Source: Paenarthrobacter sp. AR 02
GTDB lineage: Bacteria > Actinomycetota > Actinomycetes > Actinomycetales > Micrococcaceae
Direction: 5' to 3'
DNA length: 64,000 bases
Assembly: GCF_021538675.1 (NCBI RefSeq)
Contig: NZ_JAJUKH010000013.1
Coordinates: 1-64,000 of the forward strand
Position numbers and translations under genes: made by a program. Below the pieces are notes generated by a model. That model did no database searches. It was not told where the DNA came from and was given only the letters and a program-made list of their open reading frames with translations. This document shows, piece after piece, positions 16,898-25,956 of this stretch. The stretch's first letter is position 1. Each line of letters opens with the position of its first letter.

Positions 16898-16905
16898 TTT
16901 CGAAA
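16898..16905. promoter_or_regulatory. TTTCGAAA operator copy in the leader of the sugar operon
   Basis: The 8-bp palindrome TTTCGAAA is identical to the core of the sites at 16920-16927 and 17053-17060. It is 22 bp from the promoter-proximal copy, i.e. about two helical turns. Confidence 0.55.
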
Positions 16906-16918
16906 TGTTTCGGAAGTT

Positions 16919-16966
16919 CTTTCGAAAGTGCCCACCAAATTTAGCCGTGAGCTACGTCACCGTCAA
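16919..16966 (-). promoter_or_regulatory. promoter of the sugar operon with LacI-type operator over the start site
   Basis: On the minus strand, TTGACG (16966-16961) and TAAATT (16943-16938) are separated by exactly 17 bp. The perfect palindrome CTTTCGAAAG (16919-16928) lies just after the -10, where a bound LacI protein would block initiation. Another TTTCGAAA copy is at 16898-16905, further into the leader. Confidence 0.7.
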
Positions 16967-17050
16967 GGGTGTCCGTTCAGAATTTTTGTTGCCGTAGCTT
17001 CACGATTGACGCCGAGGCCAACACTGCTGCACACTAAAGCAACACCGAAA

Positions 17051-17061
17051 CTTTTCGAAAG
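17051..17061. promoter_or_regulatory. operator in front of the LacI-family gene (autoregulation)
   Basis: CTTTTCGAAAG contains the TTTCGAAA core and ends 9 bp before the ATG of the regulator. A TTGACG hexamer is at 17006-17011, but no well-spaced -10 is obvious. The position suggests that the regulator represses its own gene as well as the divergent operon. Confidence 0.55.
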
Positions 17062-17070
17062 CAGACTGTT

Positions 17071-18117
17071 ATGGCCCCCGAAGACCAACCGTCAAAAATG
17101 ACGCTTTCCGCTGTGGCCCAAGAGGTTGGAGTGTCGGTCCCCACGGTCTCCAAAGTGGTTAACGGGAGGGCCGACGTGGCCCAGGGAACCCGCATGCGGG
17201 TCCTCGAAGCGCTCCAGCGGACTGGCTATAAGACGCCCCTCCAACGCAAGGGCAAACCCGTGCAGCGAACGGTGGAAGCCGTCTTCGACTCGTTGAATTC
17301 CGCCTACAACATGGAGATCCTCAACGGCGTCATGGAGCAGGCCAACGTTTCCGGCATGGAAGTGGTGCTCTCGGTGACGGGCCTGCAGGCTCCGCCGTCC
17401 CTGGGGCCCGAGGAGCGGGCGCAGCGCATGATTGATGAAGGACGCAGCGGAATGATCGTGGTCACCTCGGCCTTCGGGGCAACGCAGCTCGAAGCATTCC
17501 AACGCCGCCAGATCCCGATCGTGGTGATCGACCCTCTCAACCCGCCACCGTCGAACCTGTTCAGCGTGGGCGCGAGCAACTGGGCCGGCGGCAAAGCAGC
17601 TGCCATGCACCTCCTCGAACTCGGGCACCGCCGGATCGCGTTCATCGGCGGTCCCGACACCGCCGAGTGCAGCCAGGCCCGCCTCCATGGCTACATGGCT
17701 GCCCTCATGGCCGAAGGCATCACTGTGGAACACGAGTATGTCTCGGCCGGGAAGTTCCGGCCGGAGAACGGTGCCGCCGCCTTCAAGGCGCTGTTGGCCC
17801 TGGAGGATCCGCCCACCGCGATCTTCGCCGGCAGCGACAGTATCGCTTTGGGCGTCTTGGCTGAGGCGCGGCGTCAGGACGTGCGGATTCCGGAGGAGAT
17901 GAGCCTGGTGGGCTTCGATGGGACCTACCAGGCGGAGGAGTCCATCCCACCCTTGACGTCGGTGAGCCAGCCGCTGCAGGAAATAGGCCGATCAGCCTTG
18001 AACTTCATTCTCCGCCAAATGCAGGGGGAAGAAATCGACTCCAGAAGGGTGGAACTGGCAACCCACCTCGTTGTCCGCGAGTCCACTGCGCCGCCGCGCG
18101 CAACAGCGCTACGCTAG
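17071..18117 (+). CDS. LacI-family transcriptional repressor of the sugar operon
   Basis: A 348-residue LacI/GalR protein. The N-terminal helix-turn-helix is MTLSAVAQEVGVSVPTVSKV, followed by the hinge (RVLEALQRTGYKTP) and a periplasmic-binding-like ligand domain with AGSDSIALGVL and MSLVGFDGT. ATG 17071 has no clear Shine-Dalgarno; an in-frame ATG at 17098 sits directly at the HTH, so the real start is uncertain. It is divergent from the ABC/dehydrogenase operon, and TTTCGAAA palindromes flank both promoters. The effector is presumably the imported sugar or its keto derivative. It converges with the next gene, overlapping it by 9 bp. Confidence 0.88.
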   Translation: MAPEDQPSKMTLSAVAQEVGVSVPTVSKVVNGRADVAQGTRMRVLEALQRTGYKTPLQRKGKPVQRTVEAVFDSLNSAYNMEILNGVMEQANVSGMEVVLSVTGLQAPPSLGPEERAQRMIDEGRSGMIVVTSAFGATQLEAFQRRQIPIVVIDPLNPPPSNLFSVGASNWAGGKAAAMHLLELGHRRIAFIGGPDTAECSQARLHGYMAALMAEGITVEHEYVSAGKFRPENGAAAFKALLALEDPPTAIFAGSDSIALGVLAEARRQDVRIPEEMSLVGFDGTYQAEESIPPLTSVSQPLQEIGRSALNFILRQMQGEEIDSRRVELATHLVVRESTAPPRATALR

Positions 18118-19605
18118 GTCCCGCCGTCGTGGGTTCAGCTGCAGTGGCGGGATGGCCTCATACAGCAGCACCCGCACCCACCGGTCCCCGGTTTCGCGGA
18201 ACTCCGCGCGACTGGCGAAGCGGTAAAGGTAGCTTCGCGCCCGGACCCACCGCGGGCGGCCGCCGTCGAACGGATCCCGTCGAAGCAGGCCAAGGGTGGG
18301 CTTATCGGCCTCCAGCAGCCTGTCCAGGAAAGCGTAGAACCAGTCCTCATGGACGGTCCGCAGCGGCAGGAACCACATGAGCCAGTCCAAGCGAAGGTGG
18401 TACGGGGCCCACTGCCGCGGGAGCCGCCGGACCTCCCCGGGCTTGCCCTTGAAACCGTACTCCAGCCAGTTTTCATCAGGTGCGTCCGGCTCCTCAGCCA
18501 TGGTGCCCTCCACCACAATCTCGACCCGCTGCTTCGTCACCGTCCCGAACGCGCCGTAGGCGTTGACCAGCCGCCAACGGTTGAAACTGGCATTCATCAG
18601 TTGGCGGCGGGAGAACAAGTTGAGCAGTGGACGGTAGCTGAGCACCAGCAGCAGCGCCGTAACAAGCACGACGACGGCGAGCCACCACGCCGGGGCTTCG
18701 GCACCTGCGTGCCACTCCAGCGGGATGGACGGAACGACCGCGTGTGCGACGGGATCGCTCACGGCGGCGAAGGCCAGAACGATCGCAATCCAGTTCAGCC
18801 ACGCAAAGTTCCCGCTTGCCACCAGCCAGAGCTGGGTCACGATGATGATGCCCGCCGCCGCACTGGCAGCTGGCTGTGGAGCGAACAGGAAGAAGGGGAC
18901 CACGAGCTGCGCAAAGTGGTTGCCCAGCACCTCAACTTTATGCAGGGGACGCGGCATCAGGTGTGCCTGCCTGCTGAGTGGGCCAGGCATCGGTTGGGTT
19001 TCGTGGTGGTAGAACATCGCGGTCATGTCCCGCCATTCACGACCCCCGCGGATCTTGATCATCCCGGCGCCGAACTCAAGCCGGAAGACCAGCCAGATGA
19101 TCATGATCAGGATGGTGGTGGGCGGGGGAGTCTGGTCCGACCCCAGGAAAGCCACGGTAAACCCAGCTTCAAGGAGCAGGATCTCCCAGCCGAAACCGTA
19201 GAACGTCTGGCCGACGTTGACGATCGACATGTATAGGAACCACAGGGCCAGAAACGCCAGCATCGGCAGCCAGGGAGGGCCCGTTTGGGGGAGCCCGACC
19301 ACCAGCACGGCGGCCACGCTGATACCCGTCCAGCACACGGTTTTGAGCAGCCTGTCCGAGTAGCGCCAGCGAAAAAGGGTGGGCCGGGCCAGCCGGCGCG
19401 CCATGTCCAGAAACGCCGGCACGGGAAGCAACCCGCGCTCGCCGAGAAGCGCGGGAAATTGGTTCAGCGTGGACAGGAAAGCAACCAGGTACAGCGCGGC
19501 CGTGCCGCGCTGCAGGACCTGCCGCGCGAACTCGTAGTCCCGAGCATCAAACCAGGACAGCCACTCCACGGTTCCACGGTACGCCCGGCCTGAGGTTCTC
19601 CACAT
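18109..19605 (-). CDS. lipase maturation factor family membrane protein
   Basis: A 498-residue polytopic protein of the lipase maturation factor (LMF1/2) family. It opens with a DARDYEFARQVLQRGTAALYLVAFLS segment, has several transmembrane helices in the first ~300 residues (e.g. MLAFLALWFLYMSIVNVG), and ends with a soluble domain holding YEFKGKPG-like and RLDWLMWFLPL motifs typical of the family. Vertebrate members help lipases fold in the ER; the bacterial role is unknown. It is transcribed away from dxr and shares its 3' end with the LacI gene. GTG 19569 is an alternative start. Confidence 0.82.
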   Translation of the reverse strand: MWRTSGRAYRGTVEWLSWFDARDYEFARQVLQRGTAALYLVAFLSTLNQFPALLGERGLLPVPAFLDMARRLARPTLFRWRYSDRLLKTVCWTGISVAAVLVVGLPQTGPPWLPMLAFLALWFLYMSIVNVGQTFYGFGWEILLLEAGFTVAFLGSDQTPPPTTILIMIIWLVFRLEFGAGMIKIRGGREWRDMTAMFYHHETQPMPGPLSRQAHLMPRPLHKVEVLGNHFAQLVVPFFLFAPQPAASAAAGIIIVTQLWLVASGNFAWLNWIAIVLAFAAVSDPVAHAVVPSIPLEWHAGAEAPAWWLAVVVLVTALLLVLSYRPLLNLFSRRQLMNASFNRWRLVNAYGAFGTVTKQRVEIVVEGTMAEEPDAPDENWLEYGFKGKPGEVRRLPRQWAPYHLRLDWLMWFLPLRTVHEDWFYAFLDRLLEADKPTLGLLRRDPFDGGRPRWVRARSYLYRFASRAEFRETGDRWVRVLLYEAIPPLQLNPRRRDLA

Positions 19606-19654
19606 ACGTTTGGGTCCGGTCGCTGCCCTCCTCGGTGGCTGGGATACTTAAGGA

Positions 19655-20842
19655 ATGCAGCCGCGCAAGATCGTCATCCTCGGGTCCACCGGTTCCATCG
19701 GCACACAGGCGCTTGACGTCGTCGATGCCGCGCCTCACCGCTTCGAGGTGGTGGCGCTCAGTGCGGGCGGCGGAAACCTTGGACTCATCGCCCAGCAGGC
19801 CGTCCATACCCGCGCCCAAGCGGTGGGGATCGCCCACGGCGACCCTGCGGCGCTCCGGCAGATGATCGATGCCGCTGCCGCCTCCGAGGGCATCGGAGGA
19901 TTCACTCCGGAAATCTTCGTCGGCCCGGATGCCTCCACCCGGATCGCAGCCATTGCGTGCGACGTTGTCCTGAACGGCATCACAGGCTCCATAGGGTTGG
20001 CCCCGACGTTGGCCGCGCTCGGCGCGGGAGCAACACTGGCCCTGGCCAACAAGGAATCACTGATCGTCGGCGGCGCGCTGGTCAAGGCTGCAGCCCGCCC
20101 TGGCCAGATCGTCCCCGTGGACTCCGAGCATTCGGCCATAGCGCAGTGCTTGCGCTCAGGCACTGAGCAGGAAGTCGAAAAGCTGATCCTCACCGCTTCG
20201 GGTGGCCCCTTCCGTGGCCGCACGCGTGAACAGCTTCATGACGTCACACCGCAGGAGGCCCTTGCCCACCCCACCTGGGACATGGGCCTGATGGTCACCA
20301 CCAATTCGGCCAGCCTGGTCAACAAGGGTTTGGAAGTGATCGAGGCCCACCTGCTCTTCGATGTTCCGCTGGACAGGATTGACGTGGTGGTCCACCCCCA
20401 ATCGGTGGTTCACTCGATGGTCCAGTTCGTGGACGGCTCCATCATCGCCCAGGCGTCGCCGCCGGATATGAGGTTGCCCATTGCCCTGGGGTTGGGGTGG
20501 CCTGACCGTGTTCCGCGCGCCGCTCAGGCCTGCGATTGGAGCCAAGCCACCAGTTGGACGTTCGAGCCACTTGATACCGTGGCTTTCCCAGCCGTGGATC
20601 TCGCCAAGGACGCCGCGAAGCAAGGCAGTACGTTCCCGGCCGTGTTCAACGCTGCCAATGAAGAAGCGGTCGAAGCTTTCCATGCCGGGCGCATCAGGTT
20701 CACCGACATCGTGGACACGGTGGAGTCCGTCCTCAGCGAACATTCAGGCTCCTCGGAGCTTACGGTGGAGTCCGTGCTGGATGCTGAGAAGTGGGCACGC
20801 GCCCGAACCCACGATCGTTTAGCCAGCAGCAGCGCCCTGTAG
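19655..20842 (+). CDS. dxr: 1-deoxy-D-xylulose 5-phosphate reductoisomerase
   Basis: A 395-residue enzyme making 2-C-methyl-D-erythritol 4-phosphate from DXP with NADPH, the committed step of the MEP isoprenoid pathway. Visible are the NADPH-binding IVILGSTGSIGTQALDV, ALANKESLIVGG, the metal site PVDSEHSAIAQCL, LTASGGPFRG and HPTWDMG. It has the usual family length. ATACTT lies close upstream of the start, and AAGGA touches the ATG. It heads a run with rseP, yciI-like and ispG, so two MEP enzymes are likely coexpressed. Confidence 0.96.
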   Translation: MQPRKIVILGSTGSIGTQALDVVDAAPHRFEVVALSAGGGNLGLIAQQAVHTRAQAVGIAHGDPAALRQMIDAAAASEGIGGFTPEIFVGPDASTRIAAIACDVVLNGITGSIGLAPTLAALGAGATLALANKESLIVGGALVKAAARPGQIVPVDSEHSAIAQCLRSGTEQEVEKLILTASGGPFRGRTREQLHDVTPQEALAHPTWDMGLMVTTNSASLVNKGLEVIEAHLLFDVPLDRIDVVVHPQSVVHSMVQFVDGSIIAQASPPDMRLPIALGLGWPDRVPRAAQACDWSQATSWTFEPLDTVAFPAVDLAKDAAKQGSTFPAVFNAANEEAVEAFHAGRIRFTDIVDTVESVLSEHSGSSELTVESVLDAEKWARARTHDRLASSSAL

Positions 20843-20875
20843 CCTACAAACCCTTATGGAAGCAGTCCCACCGGT

Positions 20876-22207
20876 ATGAGTCCCGTCCTTCTCTTCATTC
20901 TCGGAGTCGTCTTCGTCGCCATTGGCGTAGCGGTCTCCATCGCGTTGCACGAGGTAGGCCACCTGGTGCCCGCGAAGCTCTTCAAGGTCCGAGTCACCAA
21001 GTACATGATCGGCTTCGGGCCCACATTGTGGTCCCGGAAAAAGGGCGAAACGGAGTACGGCTTCAAGGCCCTTCCGCTGGGTGGTTATGTGGCCATGATC
21101 GGCATGTACCCGCCCAACAAGGACGGCGGCGCCGTCCGCCCTTCCAGTACAGGAATGTTCCAGACACTGGCCACCGAAGCGCGTTCGATGGCGCATGAGG
21201 AAGTGGGTCCGGGCGACGAGAAGCGCGTGTTCTACAAGTTGCCGGTCTGGAAGAAGATCATCATCATGCTCGGCGGTCCCGCCATGAACATGATCATCGG
21301 CCTGATCCTGCTGGCGGTGCTGCTGATGGGATTCGGCGTGGCCCAATCAACCACCACAATCGCCGACGTTTCCAAGTGCCAAGTCGCTGCGGGCCAGACT
21401 GTGGACCCTGATTCCGCGGACTGCAAGCTCACCCCTGCCGCAGCTGCCGGGCTCCAGCCGAATGACACCATCACCTCCTTCGACGGCAAGGAAGTGACCA
21501 ACTGGGACGAGCTGACCAGCTGGATCCGAGCATCTGCGGGCAAGGATGTCCCCATAACCGTGCAGCGCAACGGCACGTCAGTGGAGACCACTGTGACGCC
21601 GGTACTCTCCTCCCGGCCAGTGGTCGGACCTGACGGACGCGCGGAGCAGGACGCCAACGGTGTCCTGAAATACCAGGAAGTCGGATTCCTGGGAATCGGC
21701 GCCCAGAGCGCACTGGTACCCCAACCGGCGTCGGCTGTCCTTCCCATGGCAGGGGAGAACATCAAGCAGATCGCCGGTGTGATCTTCAACCTGCCCGCCA
21801 GGGTGGTGGGCGTCGCGAAAGCGGCCTTCAGTGAGGAACCCCGGGACCCCAACGGTCCCATCAGCGTAGTGGGCGTCGGCCGGGTGGCCGGCGAAGTCGC
21901 CGCCATGGAACAGGTGCCCATGCAGGCGCGTATTGGAACCTTGGTGGGCTTGTTGGCCGGGCTCAACTTTGCGCTGGCGATCTTCAACCTGATACCGCTC
22001 CTGCCCTTGGACGGCGGCCACGTTGCTGGCGCCCTGTACGAGGGCGCACGCCGCCAAGTGGCCAGGTTGAGAGGAAAACCGGACCCCGGGGCCTTCGACA
22101 TCGCCAAACTGCTGCCTGCTACCTACGTTGTGGCCGCGTTGCTCATGGCCATGGGTGCGCTATTGATCTACGCAGACATCGTCAAGCCCGTGAACATCTT
22201 TGGCTAA
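20876..22207 (+). CDS. rseP: RseP-family site-2 zinc metalloprotease
   Basis: A 443-residue intramembrane protease. HEVGH (His25, Glu26, His29) lies in the first transmembrane helix, a PDZ domain follows in the middle (PNDTITSFDGKEVTNWDEL), and the second metal-site motif PLLPLDGGH is in a C-terminal helix. It cleaves transmembrane segments of anti-sigma factors and leftover signal peptides. The order dxr-rseP-ispG is widespread in actinobacteria. The loop with two Cys (SKCQVAAGQTVDPDSADCKL) between helix 2 and the PDZ domain could form a disulfide outside the membrane. Confidence 0.93.
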   Translation: MSPVLLFILGVVFVAIGVAVSIALHEVGHLVPAKLFKVRVTKYMIGFGPTLWSRKKGETEYGFKALPLGGYVAMIGMYPPNKDGGAVRPSSTGMFQTLATEARSMAHEEVGPGDEKRVFYKLPVWKKIIIMLGGPAMNMIIGLILLAVLLMGFGVAQSTTTIADVSKCQVAAGQTVDPDSADCKLTPAAAAGLQPNDTITSFDGKEVTNWDELTSWIRASAGKDVPITVQRNGTSVETTVTPVLSSRPVVGPDGRAEQDANGVLKYQEVGFLGIGAQSALVPQPASAVLPMAGENIKQIAGVIFNLPARVVGVAKAAFSEEPRDPNGPISVVGVGRVAGEVAAMEQVPMQARIGTLVGLLAGLNFALAIFNLIPLLPLDGGHVAGALYEGARRQVARLRGKPDPGAFDIAKLLPATYVVAALLMAMGALLIYADIVKPVNIFG

Positions 22208-22229
22208 GCGGGCGGGATAGGCTAGCTCC

Positions 22230-22523
22230 ATGACTGTTTTCGCTGTTGAGTACGTATACGCCGCCGATTCCGAAGCCCTTCGCGATGAAACCCGGCCGGC
22301 GCACCGTGCCTGGCTCGGCGGACTGGCCGAGGAAAGCACGTTGCTTGCCAGCGGCCCGTACGGTGACGGAGCTGGCGCCCTGTTGATCTTCAAGTCTGCG
22401 GATGAAACCCAGCTCAACGACCTCCTCAAGGAGGATCCGTTCGCTGCAGCCGGCGTTATCGCCGGAATCCGAACCACGGAATGGTCCCCGGTCATCGGTG
22501 TCCTTGCCGCCCACACGTCCTGA
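22230..22523 (+). CDS. YciI-family protein
   Basis: A 97-residue ferredoxin-like dimeric alpha-beta protein of the YciI family (RPAHRAWLGGL, with the conserved His, and LLASGPYGDGAGALLIF). Function in bacteria is mostly unknown. TAGGCT (22218-22223) lies 6 bp before the ATG, so the gene may have its own leaderless transcript between rseP and ispG. Confidence 0.8.
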   Translation: MTVFAVEYVYAADSEALRDETRPAHRAWLGGLAEESTLLASGPYGDGAGALLIFKSADETQLNDLLKEDPFAAAGVIAGIRTTEWSPVIGVLAAHTS

Positions 22524-22571
22524 CACGGCCGTCCTCCACTACACCGCCCCACCTCAACCCAAGGAGTCCAC

Positions 22572-23738
22572 GTGACCTCGGTCAGCCTGGGAATGCCAGC
22601 AGCCCCACCACCCGTTCTTGCCCCGCGACGTAAGACGCGGCAGATCAAAGTCGGTTCAGTGGGCGTTGGTTCTGATTCGCCCATCAGCGTTCAGTCGATG
22701 ACCACCACGCCCACCACGGACATCAACGCCACGCTGCAGCAAATCGCGGAGCTCACAGCATCAGGCTGTGACATTGTCCGCGTCGCCTGCCCGTCCGCCG
22801 ATGATGCCGAAGCGTTGCCCATCATTGCCCGCAAGTCGCAGATCCCGGTGATCGCCGACATCCACTTCCAGCCGAAGTACGTCTTTGCGGCCATTGAGGC
22901 CGGCTGCGCAGCGGTCCGTGTCAACCCCGGAAATATCCGTAAGTTCGATGACCAGGTCAAGGAAATCGCTGCGGCGGCCCGCGATCACGGCACGTCCATC
23001 CGGATCGGCGTCAACGCAGGCTCCCTCGAGCCCGGCATCCTGAAGAAGTACGGCAAGGCCACCCCGGAAGCCCTTGTTGAGTCCGCTGTCTGGGAAGCCT
23101 CCCTCTTCGAAGAGCACGGATTCCACGACTTCAAGATCTCGGTCAAGCACAACGACCCCGTCATCATGGTGGCCGCCTACGAGATGCTCGCCGAGAAGGG
23201 CGACTGGCCCCTGCACCTCGGTGTGACCGAGGCCGGACCTGCCTTCCAAGGCACCATCAAGTCGGCCACGGCCTTCGGTGCGCTCCTGTCGCGCGGTATC
23301 GGCGACACCATCCGGGTCTCCCTGTCTGCCCCGCCGGTGGAAGAGATCAAGGTTGGAAACCAGATCCTGCAGTCCTTGAACCTGCGCCCCCGCAAGCTCG
23401 AGATCGTGTCCTGCCCATCCTGCGGCCGTGCCCAGGTTGACGTCTACACGCTGGCCGAGCAGGTCACCGCAGGCCTTGAGGGCATGGAGATCCCGCTGCG
23501 TGTCGCGGTCATGGGCTGCGTTGTCAACGGCCCCGGCGAGGCACGCGAAGCGGACCTTGGCGTGGCTTCCGGTAACGGCAAGGGCCAGATTTTCGTGAAG
23601 GGCGAGGTCATCAAGACTGTGCCTGAGAGCCAAATTGTTGAGACACTGATCGAAGAGGCCATGCGCATCGCCGAAGAGATGGGGGAGGCCGATGGCGAAG
23701 ATGCTGTCAAGGGTAGCCCCGTGGTTAGCGTCTCGTAA
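22572..23738 (+). CDS. ispG: 4-hydroxy-3-methylbut-2-en-1-yl diphosphate synthase
   Basis: A 388-residue iron-sulfur enzyme of the MEP pathway that reductively opens methylerythritol cyclodiphosphate to HMBPP. The TIM-barrel half includes VQSMTTTPTTD and VRVNPGNIRKFD. The C-terminal 4Fe-4S half has EIVSCPSCGRAQVD and VAVMGCVVNGPGEAREADLG, giving the three cluster cysteines. The start is GTG 22572 with AAGGAG 5 nt upstream. Its end overlaps the following acetyltransferase gene by 47 bp. Confidence 0.96.
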   Translation: MTSVSLGMPAAPPPVLAPRRKTRQIKVGSVGVGSDSPISVQSMTTTPTTDINATLQQIAELTASGCDIVRVACPSADDAEALPIIARKSQIPVIADIHFQPKYVFAAIEAGCAAVRVNPGNIRKFDDQVKEIAAAARDHGTSIRIGVNAGSLEPGILKKYGKATPEALVESAVWEASLFEEHGFHDFKISVKHNDPVIMVAAYEMLAEKGDWPLHLGVTEAGPAFQGTIKSATAFGALLSRGIGDTIRVSLSAPPVEEIKVGNQILQSLNLRPRKLEIVSCPSCGRAQVDVYTLAEQVTAGLEGMEIPLRVAVMGCVVNGPGEAREADLGVASGNGKGQIFVKGEVIKTVPESQIVETLIEEAMRIAEEMGEADGEDAVKGSPVVSVS

Positions 23739-24579
23739 CGGGACCGGCTTGGGAGTCAGGGTGCTCGGCAGTGCCGACACTCTGGCCCTTCGCGAGCTTG
23801 CAAGCGAAGACGTTGTAGCCAACGTCTTCATACTCTCGCACTTGGACAGTACGGGTACGGCGGCGCCCACCAGCGGCGGTGCCAGTATCTTCGGAGTGTT
23901 CGACGATACGACCCTCCTGGGGGCCTGTTGGGCGGGAGCAAACCTGGTCCCCGTGCAACTCGATCCGGGACTGGCTGGGTACGTAGCCAACGCTGCCCAC
24001 CAGACGGGTCGACGTTACGCGTCCATCTTTGGGCCGGCCGTCACAGTGCTCGCGCTGTACTCCCGTTTCGAGCAGTTGGGGCACTCCGCCCATGAAGTCC
24101 GCTCCCAGCAGCCGCTCCTGACGATTTCCGGCAAACCGACCACAAGCCCCAATCCTTCGCTGACTTTCGGCAGGATGGAAGACTTCGATCGCATCCTGCC
24201 TGCCTGCGCGGCGATGTTCGAGGAAGAAGTTGGCTATTCGCCCTTCCTGGGCGGCCAGGAGTTCTACAGCAGGCGGGTTGCGGGGCTCATCCGACAGGGC
24301 CATTCGCTGGTGCACATTGATGCCACGGGCACGGTGGTCTTCAAGGCCGAGCTGGGTGCCGTGACCCCGGACGTTACCCAGGTCCAGGGTGTGTGGATGA
24401 ATCCGGAACTGCGTGGGCGCGGCCAGAGCGCCGGGTACATGGCCGCCGTCGTTAATCTTTCCCGCACCTTCGCTCCGGTGACCAGCCTGTACGTGAACGA
24501 CTACAACGCCAAAGCCCGCGCCACCTACGAGCGGGTGGGCTTCGAACAAGTGGGCACGTTCGCGACTGTTCTTTTCTAG
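23692..24579 (+). CDS. GNAT acetyltransferase with N-terminal DUF4081 domain
   Basis: A 295-residue two-domain protein. The N-terminal part (residues ~20-150) resembles DUF4081, and the C-terminal GNAT fold has VQGVWMNPELRGRGQSAGYM (the acetyl-CoA loop) and SLYVNDYNAKARATYERVGFEQVG. I keep ATG 23692 although it lies inside ispG, because GGGGAGG (23681-23687) is ideally spaced; downstream GTG codons are alternatives. The long overlap implies translational coupling to ispG. Substrate unknown. The same gene commonly follows ispG in actinobacteria. Confidence 0.85.
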   Translation: MAKMLSRVAPWLASRNGTGLGVRVLGSADTLALRELASEDVVANVFILSHLDSTGTAAPTSGGASIFGVFDDTTLLGACWAGANLVPVQLDPGLAGYVANAAHQTGRRYASIFGPAVTVLALYSRFEQLGHSAHEVRSQQPLLTISGKPTTSPNPSLTFGRMEDFDRILPACAAMFEEEVGYSPFLGGQEFYSRRVAGLIRQGHSLVHIDATGTVVFKAELGAVTPDVTQVQGVWMNPELRGRGQSAGYMAAVVNLSRTFAPVTSLYVNDYNAKARATYERVGFEQVGTFATVLF

Positions 24580-24592
24580 GCCAATCCGCTGC

Positions 24593-25204
24593 TCAGCCGG
24601 AGGCGTCAAGGTCCCCAGTGAGGTAGCGCTGGATGTTCGGCGCAGTCAGCCGGACAACTTCGTCCCGGCCGGCGGAAGCCAGGGGTTCAAGCCGGATCAC
24701 GTAACGGACCAGCATCAATCCCACCACTTGGGTCGCCACCAGGTTGCCCCGCATCCGGACCTCCTCGGCTGTTCCGGGAACGCCGGCCATGATCCTGGAG
24801 AGGATGGTGCGGTTCACCATTTCCCGCATCAGCGCCGTCTTGGCTTTGGACCCGATGGTTCCCCGGACAAAAGCCACCAGGCCGTGCTGCGCCGGACCTT
24901 CCCACAGCCGAAGTACAGCACGGACGATCGCCTCCGCCCGCGCCGCCGGGTCCAGGTCTTCGACGCCGGCCAACACCTCGGCAGGATCTGCGGGTAACTC
25001 AACGCTCGCAGCAAAGAGCTCGTCCTTGCCGCGGAAGAAGTGGTGGACCATGGCCGGATCCACGCCCGCATCCCTGGCGACTTGGCGGAGGCTTGTCCCC
25101 TCGAAGCCACGCTCAGCAAAAAGGTGGCGGGCTGCTGCGAGGATGGCTTCGCGTGAATGGTCGCTGGCGTTGCGTCGGCCCCGCCGCACTTGGGGGAGGC
25201 TCAC
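24593..25204 (-). CDS. TetR-family repressor of the adjacent ABC exporter
   Basis: A 203-residue TetR regulator. The HTH region is REAILAAARHLFAERGFEGTSLRQVARDAGVDPAMVHHFFRGKDELF, and an all-helical ligand domain follows. The start is GTG 25204, which overlaps the permease stop (GTGA) and has GGAGG upstream; longer readings run into the permease. As the third gene of the exporter operon it can sense an exported compound and repress the operon through the perfect palindrome at 26727-26742. Its ligand is unknown. The gene converges on the GNAT gene with a 13-bp gap. Confidence 0.88.
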   Translation of the reverse strand: MSLPQVRRGRRNASDHSREAILAAARHLFAERGFEGTSLRQVARDAGVDPAMVHHFFRGKDELFAASVELPADPAEVLAGVEDLDPAARAEAIVRAVLRLWEGPAQHGLVAFVRGTIGSKAKTALMREMVNRTILSRIMAGVPGTAEEVRMRGNLVATQVVGLMLVRYVIRLEPLASAGRDEVVRLTAPNIQRYLTGDLDASG

Positions 25205-25956
25205 CGGCTCTGCCTCCGCAGGGTCAGCGATGCCAGGACAAGGACGCCCACCACGATTCCGCCCATGATCAAGGTGTCCTGCCACAGTGCCGCTGTGGCG
25301 TCGGCGTTTCCCGCGATTTCCTTGAGTGCATCCACGGAGAACGTCAGTGGCAGGACGCCCGAGATGGCCTCGAGGACCTGGTTCATGTCGTCCCGGGCCA
25401 CGAAGAGGCCGCACAGCAGGATCTGCGGCACCACCACGACGGGCATGAACTGCACGGCCTGGAACTCGGTGCGGGCAAACGCGGAACACAGCAGCCCCAA
25501 AGCGACACCCAGGACGGCGTTGATGACGGCGATCATCACTACGAATCCGGGGCTTCCCTTGATGTCGAGGCCAAAGACCCAGTACGCAACGGCCGTGGCC
25601 ACCAGGGATTGCAGGGAGGCCATGATGGAGAAGGCCAGTGCATATCCGAACAGCAGGTCGGCTTTGTGGATGGGTGTCGTCAGGAGCCGCTCCAGGGTCC
25701 CTGACGTCCGTTCGCGCAGCATGGTGATGGAGGTGACCAGGAACATCACCACGAAGGGAAAGATGGCCAGCATCATGAGGCCAACACGGTCGAAGGTCCG
25801 CGGGAATCGGGGTGGAAGCGTCTCGTTTTCGTACAGGAAGTAGACCGCTGCCAGCAACAGGGCGGGGACCACCAGGATCAGTGCAACGCTGCGGTGGTCG
25901 TGTCGCAGTTGCTCAAGGACACGCCGGGTTGTGGCGATGGTCATCCGGAGGTTCAT
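25201..25956 (-). CDS. ABC-2 type export permease
   Basis: A 251-residue membrane subunit with six hydrophobic segments (for example SVALILVVPALLLAAVYFLY, and LMMLAIFPFVVMFLVTSITM). The cytoplasmic RERTSGTLERLLTTPIHKADLL is characteristic of ABC-2 permeases that export drugs, polyketides or lipids. Its start overlaps the ATPase stop and its end overlaps the TetR start (GTGA). The substrate cannot be predicted. Confidence 0.9.
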   Translation of the reverse strand: MNLRMTIATTRRVLEQLRHDHRSVALILVVPALLLAAVYFLYENETLPPRFPRTFDRVGLMMLAIFPFVVMFLVTSITMLRERTSGTLERLLTTPIHKADLLFGYALAFSIMASLQSLVATAVAYWVFGLDIKGSPGFVVMIAVINAVLGVALGLLCSAFARTEFQAVQFMPVVVVPQILLCGLFVARDDMNQVLEAISGVLPLTFSVDALKEIAGNADATAALWQDTLIMGGIVVGVLVLASLTLRRQSR

